A DNA stretch of 64,000 bases from Selenomonadales bacterium 4137-cl (GTDB lineage Bacteria > Bacillota > Negativicutes > Sporomusales > UBA7701), in NCBI GenBank assembly GCA_032334055.1, contig JAUOZS010000001.1, forward strand, positions 2,268,501 through 2,332,500, read 5' to 3'. Under the pieces are notes generated by a model that ran no database searches, was not told the origin of the DNA, and saw nothing but the letters and a program-made list of their open reading frames with translations. A program made the position numbers and the translations under genes. This document shows, piece by piece, positions 18,073-26,755 of the stretch (positions within the stretch are counted from its first letter, which is position 1; each line of letters opens with the position of its first letter).

Positions 18073-19266
18073 CTATTTATCCTCTTTCAGCCTGGCGATA
18101 ATCGCCGGGATGACCTCGTACAGATCGCCGACGATGCCATAGTGGGCCACCTTGAAAATCGGCGCATCCGGGTCCTTGTTGATCGCCACGATGACATCCG
18201 AAGTCTGCATCCCGGCCAGGTGCTGGATAGCCCCCGAAATGCCGCAGGCGAAATAAACCTTCGGGCCGACCGTCTTGCCCGTCTGCCCCACCTGATGCGG
18301 ATAAGGCTTCCAGCCCGCGTCCACCGCCGCGCGCGAAGCGCCCACCGTGCCGCCGAGCGCATCCGCCAGGTCCTGGATCAGCTTAAACCCTTCCGGGGTG
18401 CCCAGGCCGCGGCCGCCCGACACGATAATCTCCGCGTCCTCCAGATTGCAGCTCGTCGTGCACACCTGGATGACGTCCTCCAGCCTCGTGCGCACGTCGG
18501 CCTCCGCCAGCGCTACGCTCTCGCGCACCAGCGCGCCGCTCCTGCCGTAATCGGGCTGCGGCTTCTTGAACACCTTCGGCCTCACCGTACCCATCTGCGG
18601 GCGGCGATCAGGGCAGAAAATCGTCGCCATAATATTCCCGCCGAAAGCCGGACGCGTCCAGGCCACCAGCCGCGACTCCGGGTCGATGCCAAGGCCCGTG
18701 CAGTCCGCCGTAAGGCCGGTCTTCACCCTCGCCGCCACGCGCGGCCCCAGGTCGCGGCCGTCGTTCGTCGCCCCCAGCAACACGACCGACGGGCGGTGCT
18801 TCTCGACCAGCGCCGTAAACGCCGCCGTATAGCCGTCAGTGTTGTAATCCTTCAACAGCGCGTGCTCGACCAGGTACACCTTATCGGCGCCGGCGGCGAA
18901 AACCTCCCTGGCAATATCGGCCACAACGTCGCCGATCACCACCCCGGCCAGCTCCTCGCCCAGCTCGTCGGCCAGCTTGCGGCCCTCGCCCACCAGCTCC
19001 AACGACACATTGCGGATATGGCCGCCGCGCTGCTCGATAAACACCCACACGCCGCTCGCGGCGGCATCGGCCGCAGTCTTGGCCCCGCCTGCCGGCGCAT
19101 CCGCCGCTATCGCCCCCACGGGGCAACTCTCCACGCACGCCCCGCACGCAGTGCAGGCGTCGGTAATCTCCGCCTTGCCGTCCTCCAGCACGATCGCCCC
19201 GAACGGGCAGGCACTAATACACGCGCCGCAGCCGACGCACTCTTCAGTCTTGATCATAACCGCCAT
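18073..19266 (-). CDS. etfA: Electron transfer flavoprotein alpha subunit with N-terminal two-cluster ferredoxin domain
   Basis: 397 residues. The first 60 residues are an 8Fe ferredoxin module: Cys10, Cys13, Cys16, Cys20 and Cys38, Cys41, Cys44, Cys48, each set CxxCxxCxxxC(P). The rest is a normal EtfA with the C-terminal FAD domain ([49 protein letters not shown]). An added ferredoxin domain of this kind is known in CarE of the Acetobacterium caffeyl-CoA reductase complex, which bifurcates electrons. It follows etfB by 12 bases. Confidence 0.96.
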   Translation of the reverse strand: MAVMIKTEECVGCGACISACPFGAIVLEDGKAEITDACTACGACVESCPVGAIAADAPAGGAKTAADAAASGVWVFIEQRGGHIRNVSLELVGEGRKLADELGEELAGVVIGDVVADIAREVFAAGADKVYLVEHALLKDYNTDGYTAAFTALVEKHRPSVVLLGATNDGRDLGPRVAARVKTGLTADCTGLGIDPESRLVAWTRPAFGGNIMATIFCPDRRPQMGTVRPKVFKKPQPDYGRSGALVRESVALAEADVRTRLEDVIQVCTTSCNLEDAEIIVSGGRGLGTPEGFKLIQDLADALGGTVGASRAAVDAGWKPYPHQVGQTGKTVGPKVYFACGISGAIQHLAGMQTSDVIVAINKDPDAPIFKVAHYGIVGDLYEVIPAIIARLKEDK

Positions 19267-19278
19267 TTTCCCGCCCCC

Positions 19279-20061
19279 CTAAACGATCTTCAGTTCCCGC
19301 AGCTTCTCCACCAGGGCGGCGGCCGCCTCGCGCGGCTCGCCTTCGATGATATCCCCGTGGACCTGGCGCTGGGGCGTGAAAATCCGCTTCACCTTCGTCG
19401 GCGAGCCGTTCAGGCCTAAGCAATCGGGGTCGACCTTCAGGTCGGCGGCCGTCCACACCGGGATCTCCGTACGGTTGGCCTTCATCGTGCCCTTCACGGT
19501 CGGGTAGCGGGGCTCGGTCGCCGTCTTGATAACCGTCACCACCGCCGGCAGCGCGGTCGAAATCACATCATAGCCCTCGTCCTGCTCGCGCTGAACCTTC
19601 AGCCGGCTGCCGTCCAGCTCGACGCTCGCCGCATAGGTCACCTGCGTCCAGCCGAGGTGCTCAGCCATCTCCGGGCCCACCTGGGCAGTATCGCCGTCGA
19701 TCGCCTGCTTGCCGCACAGGATCAGATCGGCGTTCCCCAGCTTGCGGACCGCCGCCGCCAGCGTATACGAAGTCGCCAGCGTATCGGCGCCGCCGAACGC
19801 CCGGTCGCTCACCAGCACCGCCGCGTCCGCGCCCATCGCCAGGCACTCCTTCAACGCATCCTTCGCCTGCGGCGGCCCCATGCTCAGCACCGTCACCCGG
19901 CCGCCGTACTTCTCCTTCAGCTGCAGGCCTATCTCCAGCGCGAACTTGTCGAAGGGGTTGACGATGCTCGGCACCCCTTGCCTGATGAGCGTGTTCGTTA
20001 CCGGGTCGATCTTGACCTCGGTGGTATCGGGAACCTGTTTAACACAGACGACAATCTCCAT
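19279..20061 (-). CDS. etfB: Electron transfer flavoprotein beta subunit
   Basis: 260 residues, full length, starting MEIVVCVKQVPDTTEVKIDP behind an AAGGAGG site. The EtfB signature region is present (DLILCGKQAIDGDTAQVGPEMAEHLGWTQVTYA). The protein pairs with EtfA and binds AMP or, in bifurcating forms, FAD. It is the first gene of the etfBA unit, reading from a sigma-54 promoter with two upstream GTTGC-N6-GCAAC sites. Confidence 0.96.
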   Translation of the reverse strand: MEIVVCVKQVPDTTEVKIDPVTNTLIRQGVPSIVNPFDKFALEIGLQLKEKYGGRVTVLSMGPPQAKDALKECLAMGADAAVLVSDRAFGGADTLATSYTLAAAVRKLGNADLILCGKQAIDGDTAQVGPEMAEHLGWTQVTYAASVELDGSRLKVQREQDEGYDVISTALPAVVTVIKTATEPRYPTVKGTMKANRTEIPVWTAADLKVDPDCLGLNGSPTKVKRIFTPQRQVHGDIIEGEPREAAAALVEKLRELKIV

Positions 20062-20247
20062 CCCATATCCTCCTTCGGTTCGCTGCTTTCCTTATTTCGG
20101 TCACGCCCTGGCTTTCTTGGCCAACCCCTCCGCTCCCCCACAGGCTTTTCGCCCTCACTAACACCAGATATGTTTTGCATGCAAAATATATACGCCAAAT
20201 TATTTCGCCCTGTGCGGAAAAATTCCTCCTTTTCCCGGAAAATATCT

Positions 20248-20263
20248 AGCAAATATCGTACCA
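20248..20263 (-). promoter_or_regulatory. Sigma-54 (-24/-12) promoter of etfBA
   Basis: Minus-strand TGGTACGATATTTGCT matches the -24/-12 consensus with correct spacing. It is about 187 bases upstream of the etfB start, leaving a leader in which I found no known riboswitch. Confidence 0.85.
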
Positions 20264-20298
20264 GTCGCGACGCAGGCTGAGCGGAGGCCCGGCCCGGC

Positions 20299-20314
20299 GT
20301 TGCGCGGCGGCAAC
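20299..20314. promoter_or_regulatory. GTTGC-N6-GCAAC palindrome upstream of etfB (proximal)
   Basis: GTTGCGCGGCGGCAAC: same arms and same 6-bp spacer as the site at 15837-15852; about 36 bp upstream of the -24 element. Confidence 0.72.
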
Positions 20315-20359
20315 AATGCCGCAAACGGCGCCGCCTTGTGTTGCGTTTTCTCCTCAGTC

Positions 20360-20375
20360 GTTGCAAATGGGCAAC
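20360..20375. promoter_or_regulatory. GTTGC-N6-GCAAC palindrome upstream of etfB (distal)
   Basis: GTTGCAAATGGGCAAC: same arms and spacer, about 97 bp upstream of the -24 element, a normal distance for a sigma-54 enhancer site. Confidence 0.75.
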
Positions 20376-20432
20376 AGCCGGGTATATTACGCCCCGTAAT
20401 GGCGATAATGTAAACATACTTGGAGGGTGGGC

Positions 20433-21056
20433 ATGACTTCGATCGGCAAACTAATTCACCGCTACGCCGGCCGGCTGCTGGGCGGAGGCGACCGGGCGCT
20501 GCACGACTGGGTGCTCGCCCAGCTCGACATCCGCCCCGACGACGCTATCCTCGAAATCGGCTGCGGCCCGGACGCGGCGATGAAAAGAATTTTAAAAGCC
20601 CACAAAGGCGTATTCGTCGTGGGCGTCGACGCGTCCGCCGACGCGGTCGGAGAGGCGTGGCGGAAAAACGCGCGGGCCGTCAGGGCGGGGCGGGCGATGC
20701 TGGTGCAGACCGATATCACCCGCGGCCTGCCCGCCTTCGCCGCGCCGTTCGCCAGGGTAGTGGCGGTGAACGCGCCCCTTCCTGACGACCGGGCCGCGGA
20801 CATCTTCAAGGCGGCCAGGGCGGCCATGGCGCCGGGCGGCAAGCTAGCGGTGGCGGCTCGGCCGCCGGAAAAAGAAGCGAGCGAAGCCTATGTCCGCCTG
20901 CTCGGCAAGGAAATCCGCCGCCAGCTCGAAGCCGCCGGGTTCGCCACCGTCAGGCTACACGAAAAAACCTTCGGCTCCTCCGCCGCCGTCTGCGTCACGG
21001 GGGTAAATCCGTCCCCGACAGCCAAAGGCAAACCCGGCGGCCACCGGCAAAAATAA
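20433..21056 (+). CDS. Class I SAM-dependent methyltransferase
   Basis: 207 residues from the ATG at 20433, 6 bases behind GGAGG. The Rossmann motif I is clear (ILEIGCGPDAAMKRIL), followed by the acidic residue of motif II (VVGVDASADAVGEAW) and a PGGKLAVAARPPE-type motif. Substrate unknown. It diverges from etfB and ends at its own terminator, so it is a single-gene unit. Confidence 0.88.
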   Translation: MTSIGKLIHRYAGRLLGGGDRALHDWVLAQLDIRPDDAILEIGCGPDAAMKRILKAHKGVFVVGVDASADAVGEAWRKNARAVRAGRAMLVQTDITRGLPAFAAPFARVVAVNAPLPDDRAADIFKAARAAMAPGGKLAVAARPPEKEASEAYVRLLGKEIRRQLEAAGFATVRLHEKTFGSSAAVCVTGVNPSPTAKGKPGGHRQK

Positions 21057-21077
21057 AAGCACCCGTTTGGGTGCTTT
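21056..21077 (+). terminator. Intrinsic terminator after methyltransferase gene
   Basis: AAAGCACCC / GGGTGCTTT arms with a GTTT loop, overlapping the stop codon. Confidence 0.8.
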
Positions 21078-21082
21078 ACTTG

Positions 21083-21320
21083 TCTCTAGGCGGAGACGCA
21101 CGCTACTGCGCCGACGCTTCGGCTGAACGCGCCGTAAGGCTTGGTCTACCCGCCGCGACCACCGTCGCCAACGGTCGTCCGTGACCGATGGCTCCTCGCC
21201 CGGCCGTCCATGGCCGGGCGTGTGGCGTCGGGCAGCCGCTACGCCAACGGCGCGTAACAGCCTCCGCAACGGCGCATACGCCAGCGCCCTCCGCCGCCTC
21301 CGACATCAGGGCAAGCCACT
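21083..21320. other. GC-rich non-coding interval with hairpins
   Basis: No gene is evident. The stretch is very GC-rich and has several short inverted repeats, the clearest being CGCCCGGCC / GGCCGGGCG at about 21198-21221. It resembles the hairpin repeats elsewhere in the window in composition, but I could not match its core to family A or B. Confidence 0.4.
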
Positions 21321-21388
21321 ACCATTCAAAGGACATATTGGAAAGTTGCTGAATTAAACTAAAAAACCATATTGAAGGAGGCGCAGCA

Positions 21389-21871
21389 ATGTATCTCTGG
21401 AAGGTAAAAGCCCTTGCACAGGACTTTAGAGAAGGTAAAGTAACCCAAAAAGAGCAGATGAAATATTACCTCCTATTTTCAGTGCTAACTCTTGCTGCCG
21501 CGAGTCTTTCTTCCTCCGGCAATTCATTTTTCGATAATTCATACCTTGACTGGGTTGATTTTTGTCTGCAGATACTCATTACAGCCTTAGGCATTATTTG
21601 GTGTTTTCAGGCAAATCAACAAGGTGATGACCGAGATTTCGTCGGCAGAATGGTTTGTATTGGACTACCTCTTGGGATACGTATATCTGTATGGATAATC
21701 CTTTTGAGTGTGATATATTTCATCGTTTTTGGTATCGGCAAAGATTTATGGCGTAATATATTCTGGTTGGGATTGTTCACTTTATTTAATATTTATTACT
21801 ACTACCAACTTCGGAAATATATAGCGTATATATCTAGCTACCAAACATCTTCGTATAACGAAAAAGTCTAG
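21389..21871 (+). CDS. Hypothetical membrane protein, 160 aa
   Basis: ATG behind GAAGGAGG. After a short charged N-terminus (WKVKALAQDFREGKVTQKEQMKYY) there are about four membrane helices and a Tyr-rich end (NIYYYYQLRKYIAYISSYQ). Base composition is much more AT-rich than its neighbours, suggesting recent transfer. The family is not recognised and no motif suggests an activity. Confidence 0.7.
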   Translation: MYLWKVKALAQDFREGKVTQKEQMKYYLLFSVLTLAAASLSSSGNSFFDNSYLDWVDFCLQILITALGIIWCFQANQQGDDRDFVGRMVCIGLPLGIRISVWIILLSVIYFIVFGIGKDLWRNIFWLGLFTLFNIYYYYQLRKYIAYISSYQTSSYNEKV

Positions 21872-21906
21872 AACACTTTTTTCTAATACCCATACCTCAT
21901 TTTTGC

Positions 21907-21946
21907 CCCTTCTACTTTGCGGTTTTACACCGACAGGGTAGAAGGG
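21907..21946. terminator. Hairpin between membrane-protein gene and sirtuin gene
   Basis: Nine-bp arms CCCTTCTAC / GTAGAAGGG with a 22-nt loop; a T-run follows on the plus strand. The flanking genes are convergent. Confidence 0.6.
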
Positions 21947-21976
21947 TGAGTTTTTCTAAAGCCTTCTCAAGGTCTG

Positions 21977-22720
21977 TTAAATTTTTTTCTCCCTCACATA
22001 CTCCACAACCTTCGCCAGCGTCTCCCCTATCGGCCCCGCGATGCGCAGTTCCGCCCGGTCGTCGAGGGCCGTCTCGTCGCGGTTGACGATCGCGAACCGG
22101 CCCACCGCCAGCGGAATCTCCGCTGCCGGCCAGACGGTCAGGCTGGTGCCGACGACGAGGGCGAAGTCGCTGCGGAACGCCTCCTGCTGGGCGGCGGTGA
22201 AATCGGCCGCCATGCGGTCGCCGAACAGTACGACAGACGGCCTGAGCACGGCGCGGCAGCAGGGCGACAGCGGCACCTCGGCCCCCTCGGCCAGTTGCTC
22301 CCGCAGCGCGGCCGCCGGGTGCTCGCCCTTGCAGGCCAGGCAGCGGCACCCTTCCAGGTTGCCGTGGACCTCGAACACCCGCTTCGAGCCCGCCTGCTGG
22401 TGAAGCCCGTCGATGTTCTGGGTCACGACCGCCCTGAGCGCGCCGAGGCGGCTGAGTTCCGCCAGCGCCTCATGCCCCTTGTTGGGCTCCTTGCCGGCCA
22501 CCACCTTCTCCATCTCCCGCCAATAGCGGTAAAAAAGCGCCGGGGCGGTGCGCAGCGTCCGCGCCGACAGCAGTTCGGGGTCGATCTTCTCCCACAGCCC
22601 CGCGCCGGGGCTGCGGAAATCGGGGATGCCGCTCTCGGTCGAAATGCCCGCCCCCGTAAAGGCGATGGCGTAATTGGCTTTCATCAGCATATCGCCCAGC
22701 GCGGCAATTTTTTTATCCAT
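21977..22720 (-). CDS. Sirtuin-family NAD-dependent protein deacylase
   Basis: 247 residues, usual bacterial Sir2 length. Motifs in order: AFTGAGISTESGIPDFRS (NAD site), VTQNIDGLHQQAG, the catalytic His in FEVHGNLEGC, two zinc Cys pairs (CRCLAC and SPCC), RPSVVLFGD, VVGTSLTVWPAAEIP and a C-terminal IVNRDET. It removes acyl groups from lysine using NAD and may tune acyl-CoA enzymes such as those nearby, though that link is only context. Single gene, convergent with the preceding one. Confidence 0.95.
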   Translation of the reverse strand: MDKKIAALGDMLMKANYAIAFTGAGISTESGIPDFRSPGAGLWEKIDPELLSARTLRTAPALFYRYWREMEKVVAGKEPNKGHEALAELSRLGALRAVVTQNIDGLHQQAGSKRVFEVHGNLEGCRCLACKGEHPAAALREQLAEGAEVPLSPCCRAVLRPSVVLFGDRMAADFTAAQQEAFRSDFALVVGTSLTVWPAAEIPLAVGRFAIVNRDETALDDRAELRIAGPIGETLAKVVEYVREKKI

Positions 22721-22745
22721 GAAAACGCCTCGCTTATTACTTAAT

Positions 22746-22958
22746 CGCCTTCCTGGCGTTTGGGATTCACCACCACGCTGCGGGCGGCGGCCTTACTAAG
22801 CTCGTCGCCGACGACTTGCCGTACGCCGCTAACTGTCTCCTGACAGATAGCGGCTCGCTCGCCATCCCTGGCTCGCGCCGGCTGTCGTTACCGGCTCTCT
22901 CGCTAAGTAGCGGCCGCCGTCCTCGCTCACGGTGGTTCACCCAAAACGCCAAAAGGCG
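22746..22958 (-). repeat. Intergenic hairpin repeat, family B copy 1
   Basis: The minus strand carries the family B core (GCGGCCGCTACTTAGCGAGA, GCCGCTATCTGTCAGGAGAC, AGTTAGCGGCGTACGGC) found also at 56777-56985. Outer arms CGCCTTCCTGGCGTTTGGG and CCCAAAACGCCAAAAGGCG are complementary to each other. It fills the gap between the sirtuin gene and the 3-hydroxyacyl-CoA dehydrogenase gene. Confidence 0.75.
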
Positions 22959-23068
22959 CTCGGCAGCAAGTCTTACTCCTGCAAACTCCGCTCCGGCAGG
23001 AAAAACTTCCCCTGCGTCAAAAGGTTAACCTTCAAGAACCAAACCAAACATCCGGGGAGGTTGCCTCA

Positions 23069-24016
23069 ATGAACGACATCAAGACCATCTGCAGCGTCGG
23101 TACCGGGACGATGGGCCCGTACATGGCCGCCCTGTTCGCCCTGGCCGGCTACGACGTCCGCATGTACGGCCGGAGCGCGCCGAGCGTGGAGCAAGGCTTC
23201 CGCGGCGTCTGCGCCTGCCTCGAATCCTGCCGCGAACACGGCCTCGTCACCTCCGAACAGATTCCCGCCGCCGTCGCCCGGATTCAGGGCACGGCCGACC
23301 TGGCCGAAGCGGCGGCCGGCGCCGACTTTGTCATGGAGTCGGTGTCCGAGGACCTGGCGGTCAAGCGCGAAGTTTTCGCCGCCCTCGAAGCGCTCTGTCC
23401 CACCCACGCCATTTTCGCCTCCAACACCTCCGGCCTCAGCCCCACGGCCATCGCTTCCGGCCTCGTGAACCCGGAAAGATTCGTCGCCGCCCACTTCCTC
23501 AACCCGCCCCACCTGATGGCCATCGTCGAGGTCGTTCCCGGCGAAGCCACCTCCCCGGCGACAGTCGACGCCGCCTGCGAGCTGCTGAAAAAGATCGGCA
23601 AAATCCCCGTCACCTTGAAGCGCGAAGCCCTCGGCTTCATCGCCAACCGCCTCCAGTTCGCCCTGCTCCGCGAAGCGCTCCACCTCGTCGACCAAGGCAT
23701 CGCCACCGCGGAAACGGTCGACACCACGTTGAAGCACCTTAGCCGCCGGCTGTCGGCGACCGGCCCGCTGGAAACCGCCGACCTGGGCGGCCTGGACGTC
23801 TTCCACAGCATCGCCGCCTACCTCCTGCCAGACCTGAACGCCAGCACCGCCCCGCCCCCGGCCCTTGCCGCCGCCAGAGAGCGCGGCGACCTTGGAGCCA
23901 AGACCGGCCGCGGCTTCTACGACTGGTCGGACGCCGCCAGACTCGCCGCCGTCAAAAAACACCGCGAAACCATCCTCGCCGAATGGCTCCGCCGGGACAA
24001 AACATCACTTTCTTAA
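23069..24016 (+). CDS. 3-hydroxyacyl-CoA dehydrogenase family protein
   Basis: 315 residues, two-domain NAD-dependent dehydrogenase of the HbdA/lambda-crystallin group. It shows the N-terminal GTGTMG nucleotide motif, ESVSEDLAVKREVFAAL, SNTSGLSP, the catalytic His in FVAAHFLNPPHLM, the paired Glu in VEVVPG, and the C-terminal domain ending GAKTGRGFYDW. It interconverts 3-hydroxyacyl-CoA and 3-ketoacyl-CoA or a similar 3-hydroxy acid. It stands alone, so its pathway is not fixed by neighbours, though acyl-CoA genes lie 3 kb away. Confidence 0.92.
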   Translation: MNDIKTICSVGTGTMGPYMAALFALAGYDVRMYGRSAPSVEQGFRGVCACLESCREHGLVTSEQIPAAVARIQGTADLAEAAAGADFVMESVSEDLAVKREVFAALEALCPTHAIFASNTSGLSPTAIASGLVNPERFVAAHFLNPPHLMAIVEVVPGEATSPATVDAACELLKKIGKIPVTLKREALGFIANRLQFALLREALHLVDQGIATAETVDTTLKHLSRRLSATGPLETADLGGLDVFHSIAAYLLPDLNASTAPPPALAAARERGDLGAKTGRGFYDWSDAARLAAVKKHRETILAEWLRRDKTSLS

Positions 24017-24072
24017 ACGGACTTGCAACGCGGAGACTCCAACCTACGGTCGCTCCCCCGCATATCTGCGAA

Positions 24073-24260
24073 AGGCTGGCTAGAAAGCCCCAGATGCACG
24101 TCCTGATTACCCCGGCCTTATCAGCGTTCTGTGCTGTAGGCGTTGATCTCACGTGCAATGTGCGGGGCGCACCACAGGCTGACACCGGAAGCGTACACGA
24201 ACGTACGCTGAGGATGGCAGCCGAGGAGCAACGCCGCAGATGGGGCTTTATCGCCAGCCT
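24073..24260 (-). repeat. Intergenic hairpin repeat, family A copy 2
   Basis: Outer arms AGGCTGGC...AAAGCCCCAGATGC and GCAGATGGGGCTTTATCGCC pair with each other. The core GAGGAGCAACGCCGCAGATG is the reverse complement of the family A start. The middle differs from the other copies. It lies between convergent genes (dehydrogenase and larA). Confidence 0.7.
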
Positions 24261-24268
24261 CTACGATT

Positions 24269-25546
24269 TCATCTACCAGCAATAACAGGCAGCATATCAG
24301 GGGCATGCGTCAACACCGTAACCTTCGCCCCCGGCCCCTTCGCCGCCAGCGCCGCGTCCAAAGCCTCCTGCACCGTGGCGAACGGCGTGAACCCCAGCTT
24401 CTCCGCCTCGGCGGCCGCGATGCCGCCGGAAACGATATACACCGCCTCCCGCTCCTTCACCTGCGCCCAGGCAATCGCCAGCGCCGCCGCCACCTCGTCG
24501 CCGAGCTGCCGGCACGCCACCATGTCGCGGATATCGCACGACCCCTTGGCCGTGTAGTCCAGCATGTCGGCGTGGGTCACCGCCACCCCCTCGTAGCACG
24601 GCGTGACGAGAATTATTATCCCCCCGGCCTTCACGGCCAGGTCTGACGGGTAAAGCGTCTTGTGGGCCTGCCAGAACTCCAGGTCGCACGGGTGGGAGCT
24701 CGACACCACGATATCGGCCTCCTCCGGCACCTCGACCGCGTACACCGCCCGCGAAAGCTCCACCCCTGCGTCGAACGCCTCGACCACATCGCCGAAGAAC
24801 GCCCCGACCACCTCGCCGTGACGGTTCAAAACGGTATTGAAAATCGTGTTCAGGCCGATACGGCGGGCGATCTCGTTCAGCTCGCGGCGCACCGGGTTGT
24901 CGGTCACGCCCAGGTACGAGCGCGGCGCCCGCACGCTTAAGAGGTGGGTCTCGGCCGTCGTCCGCTCGCCCGAAATGCCGGGCTGGACGATCTTCGCCCC
25001 GCCCGCGAACCCGGGAATATGGTGGGGCACGATGCTGCCCACGCCAAGCTTGAAATCGGCCTCGTACGCTTCGCGGTTCACCGCCACGAAGGTGCCGTTG
25101 GCCGTCGTCCCCAGCTCGACCAGCTCGGCCGGGTTCTTGTAATCGTGGTTCACCACCCGCACCCTGCCGACCACCTCGGGACCGAACTTGGCGAGAATCT
25201 CCTCGTCGGTCATGAAACGGTGGGTGCCGAGGGCGATCACGACCGTTATCTGTTCGTCCGCCACCCCGGCGGCGTTAAGCTCGCCCAGGAGGACGGGGAT
25301 TATCTTATCGGTCGGCGTCAGGCGGGTATTATCGTCGGCGACGATGACCACCTTCTTCGCCCCCTTAGCCAGCTCGCGCAGCGGCTTCGTGCCGATCGGG
25401 GCGTTCACCGCCCGCGCCGCTTCGGACTGCACGTCGGCCACCGGCGGCACGTCCTTGGGAGAATAAACGCCGAGCAGATTGGCGGCGGGAACGCTCACCG
25501 CCACCGTCTCCCTGCCGTAAGGCAGCTTCACGCTGATCGCAGCCAC
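24269..25546 (-). CDS. larA: LarA family nickel-pincer racemase/epimerase
   Basis: 425 residues from a GTG behind GGAGGGGGG. Family residues are visible: DDNTRLTP, the His of ALGTHRFM, HHIPGFAGGAKIVQPGISGE with the Lys that carries the nickel pincer cofactor in lactate racemase, and the His in AETHLLS. LarA enzymes racemise lactate or epimerise other 2-hydroxy acids. No larB, larC or larE maturation genes are in the window. It follows pdxA by 16 bases on the same strand, so the two probably share an operon and a hydroxy-acid pathway. Confidence 0.92.
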   Translation of the reverse strand: MAAISVKLPYGRETVAVSVPAANLLGVYSPKDVPPVADVQSEAARAVNAPIGTKPLRELAKGAKKVVIVADDNTRLTPTDKIIPVLLGELNAAGVADEQITVVIALGTHRFMTDEEILAKFGPEVVGRVRVVNHDYKNPAELVELGTTANGTFVAVNREAYEADFKLGVGSIVPHHIPGFAGGAKIVQPGISGERTTAETHLLSVRAPRSYLGVTDNPVRRELNEIARRIGLNTIFNTVLNRHGEVVGAFFGDVVEAFDAGVELSRAVYAVEVPEEADIVVSSSHPCDLEFWQAHKTLYPSDLAVKAGGIIILVTPCYEGVAVTHADMLDYTAKGSCDIRDMVACRQLGDEVAAALAIAWAQVKEREAVYIVSGGIAAAEAEKLGFTPFATVQEALDAALAAKGPGAKVTVLTHAPDMLPVIAGR

Positions 25547-25562
25547 GTCCGGCCCCCCTCTC

Positions 25563-26582
25563 CTATTTGCCCTGGCCGGCCATCCTGGCGGCCAGATAGA
25601 TCGATTCGCTCATGCTGCGGGAATCGGCCGTGCCTTTGCCCGCCTTGCCGAAAACGGTGCCATGGTCCACCGACGTGCGGATGAACGGCAGGCCGACGGT
25701 CACGTTGACCCCCTCCTCGAACCCCAGCACCTTCAGCGGGATATGCCCCTGGTCGTGGTACATCACCACGACGATATCGAAATGGTTCTTGAGCGCCGCG
25801 CGGTAAAACACCGTATCGGGCGGCACCGGGCCGGTCACGTCGAAGCCCCGTCCCTTCGCCTCCTCGATCGCCGGAATGATCTCCTTGATCTCCTCGTCGC
25901 CGAACAGACCCCCCTCGCCCGAATGGGGGTTGAGGCCGGCCACCGCGATGCGCGGCTGGGCGAAGCCGAGCTGTTTAGCGGCCATGTCCGCCAGCTCGAT
26001 GACCCGCAGCACCCGCTCCTTCTTCACCAGGTCGCAGGCCCGGCGCAGCGACACGTGCGTAGTCACGTGAATAACCCTTAGCGGTCCGCCGGTCAGCATC
26101 ATCGCGTAATCCTTCGCGCCCGACAGGTCGCCAAGGATCTCGGTATGGCCGGGGTAGTGGTACCCTCCGGCGTTAAGCGCCTCCTTATGAAGCGGCGCGG
26201 TGGCGATGGCGTCAATCTCGCCCTTCATCGCCAGCTCCACCCCCTTGGCGACGTACTCGAACGCCGCCTTGCCGGCGCGGCCGTCCACCTTGGCGAACGG
26301 CAGATCGATAGGCAGGTTCTTAAGATCGAGCACGTCGACCGTGCCGTAGGCGAACGCCGCCTCGGCTACCTTCTCCACCGGGCGGAACTTCAGCGGAAGC
26401 TTCACGATTCCCGCCGCCCGCTCCATGATGCCCAGGTCGCCGATGACCAGCGGCCGGCAGACGTCGTAGACCCCTCTGTCCTCCAGCGCCTTGACGATGA
26501 TCTCCGGGCCGGCGCCGGTGGCGTCGCCCATGGTGATGCCGATGATCGGTTTCATGATAACAGCAACAACTCCTCTTCGCAT
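25563..26582 (-). CDS. pdxA: PdxA family NAD-dependent 4-phosphate dehydrogenase (PdxA or PdxA2)
   Basis: 339 residues if begun at the ATG at 26582, which has AGGA six bases upstream. The family N-terminus (MKPIIGITMGDATGAGPEI) starts nine codons later at 26555, a possible alternative. Metal-binding and catalytic motifs are present: ATAPLHKEALNAGGYHYPGHTE, AGLNPHSGEGGLFG, VVMYHDQGHIPLK and SVDHGTVFGKAG. PdxA makes pyridoxine precursor; PdxA2 forms act on threonate/erythronate phosphates. Pairing with larA rather than pdx genes favours sugar-acid catabolism, but the usual DUF1537 kinase is absent here. Confidence 0.92.
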   Translation of the reverse strand: MRRGVVAVIMKPIIGITMGDATGAGPEIIVKALEDRGVYDVCRPLVIGDLGIMERAAGIVKLPLKFRPVEKVAEAAFAYGTVDVLDLKNLPIDLPFAKVDGRAGKAAFEYVAKGVELAMKGEIDAIATAPLHKEALNAGGYHYPGHTEILGDLSGAKDYAMMLTGGPLRVIHVTTHVSLRRACDLVKKERVLRVIELADMAAKQLGFAQPRIAVAGLNPHSGEGGLFGDEEIKEIIPAIEEAKGRGFDVTGPVPPDTVFYRAALKNHFDIVVVMYHDQGHIPLKVLGFEEGVNVTVGLPFIRTSVDHGTVFGKAGKGTADSRSMSESIYLAARMAGQGK

Positions 26583-26695
26583 AATTCTTCCTATATGGCA
26601 GGCTGAAAAGCTTCAGTCGCAAGGCGATCGGTCTTGCTCGCTATATTTTACCGCCCGACTCCCTTACCCCTGTGCTGCGGGACGTCGCGGCCTTT

Positions 26696-26724
26696 TTGCC
26701 ATTGCCTGTCTTTATTGCTATAAT
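26696..26724 (+). promoter_or_regulatory. Promoter of the phosphoesterase gene
   Basis: TTGCCA and TATAAT separated by 17 bp, about 30 bases upstream of the start codon. Confidence 0.65.
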
Positions 26725-26755
26725 CTTAGTATAAATAACGCCGAGGGGACCAACA

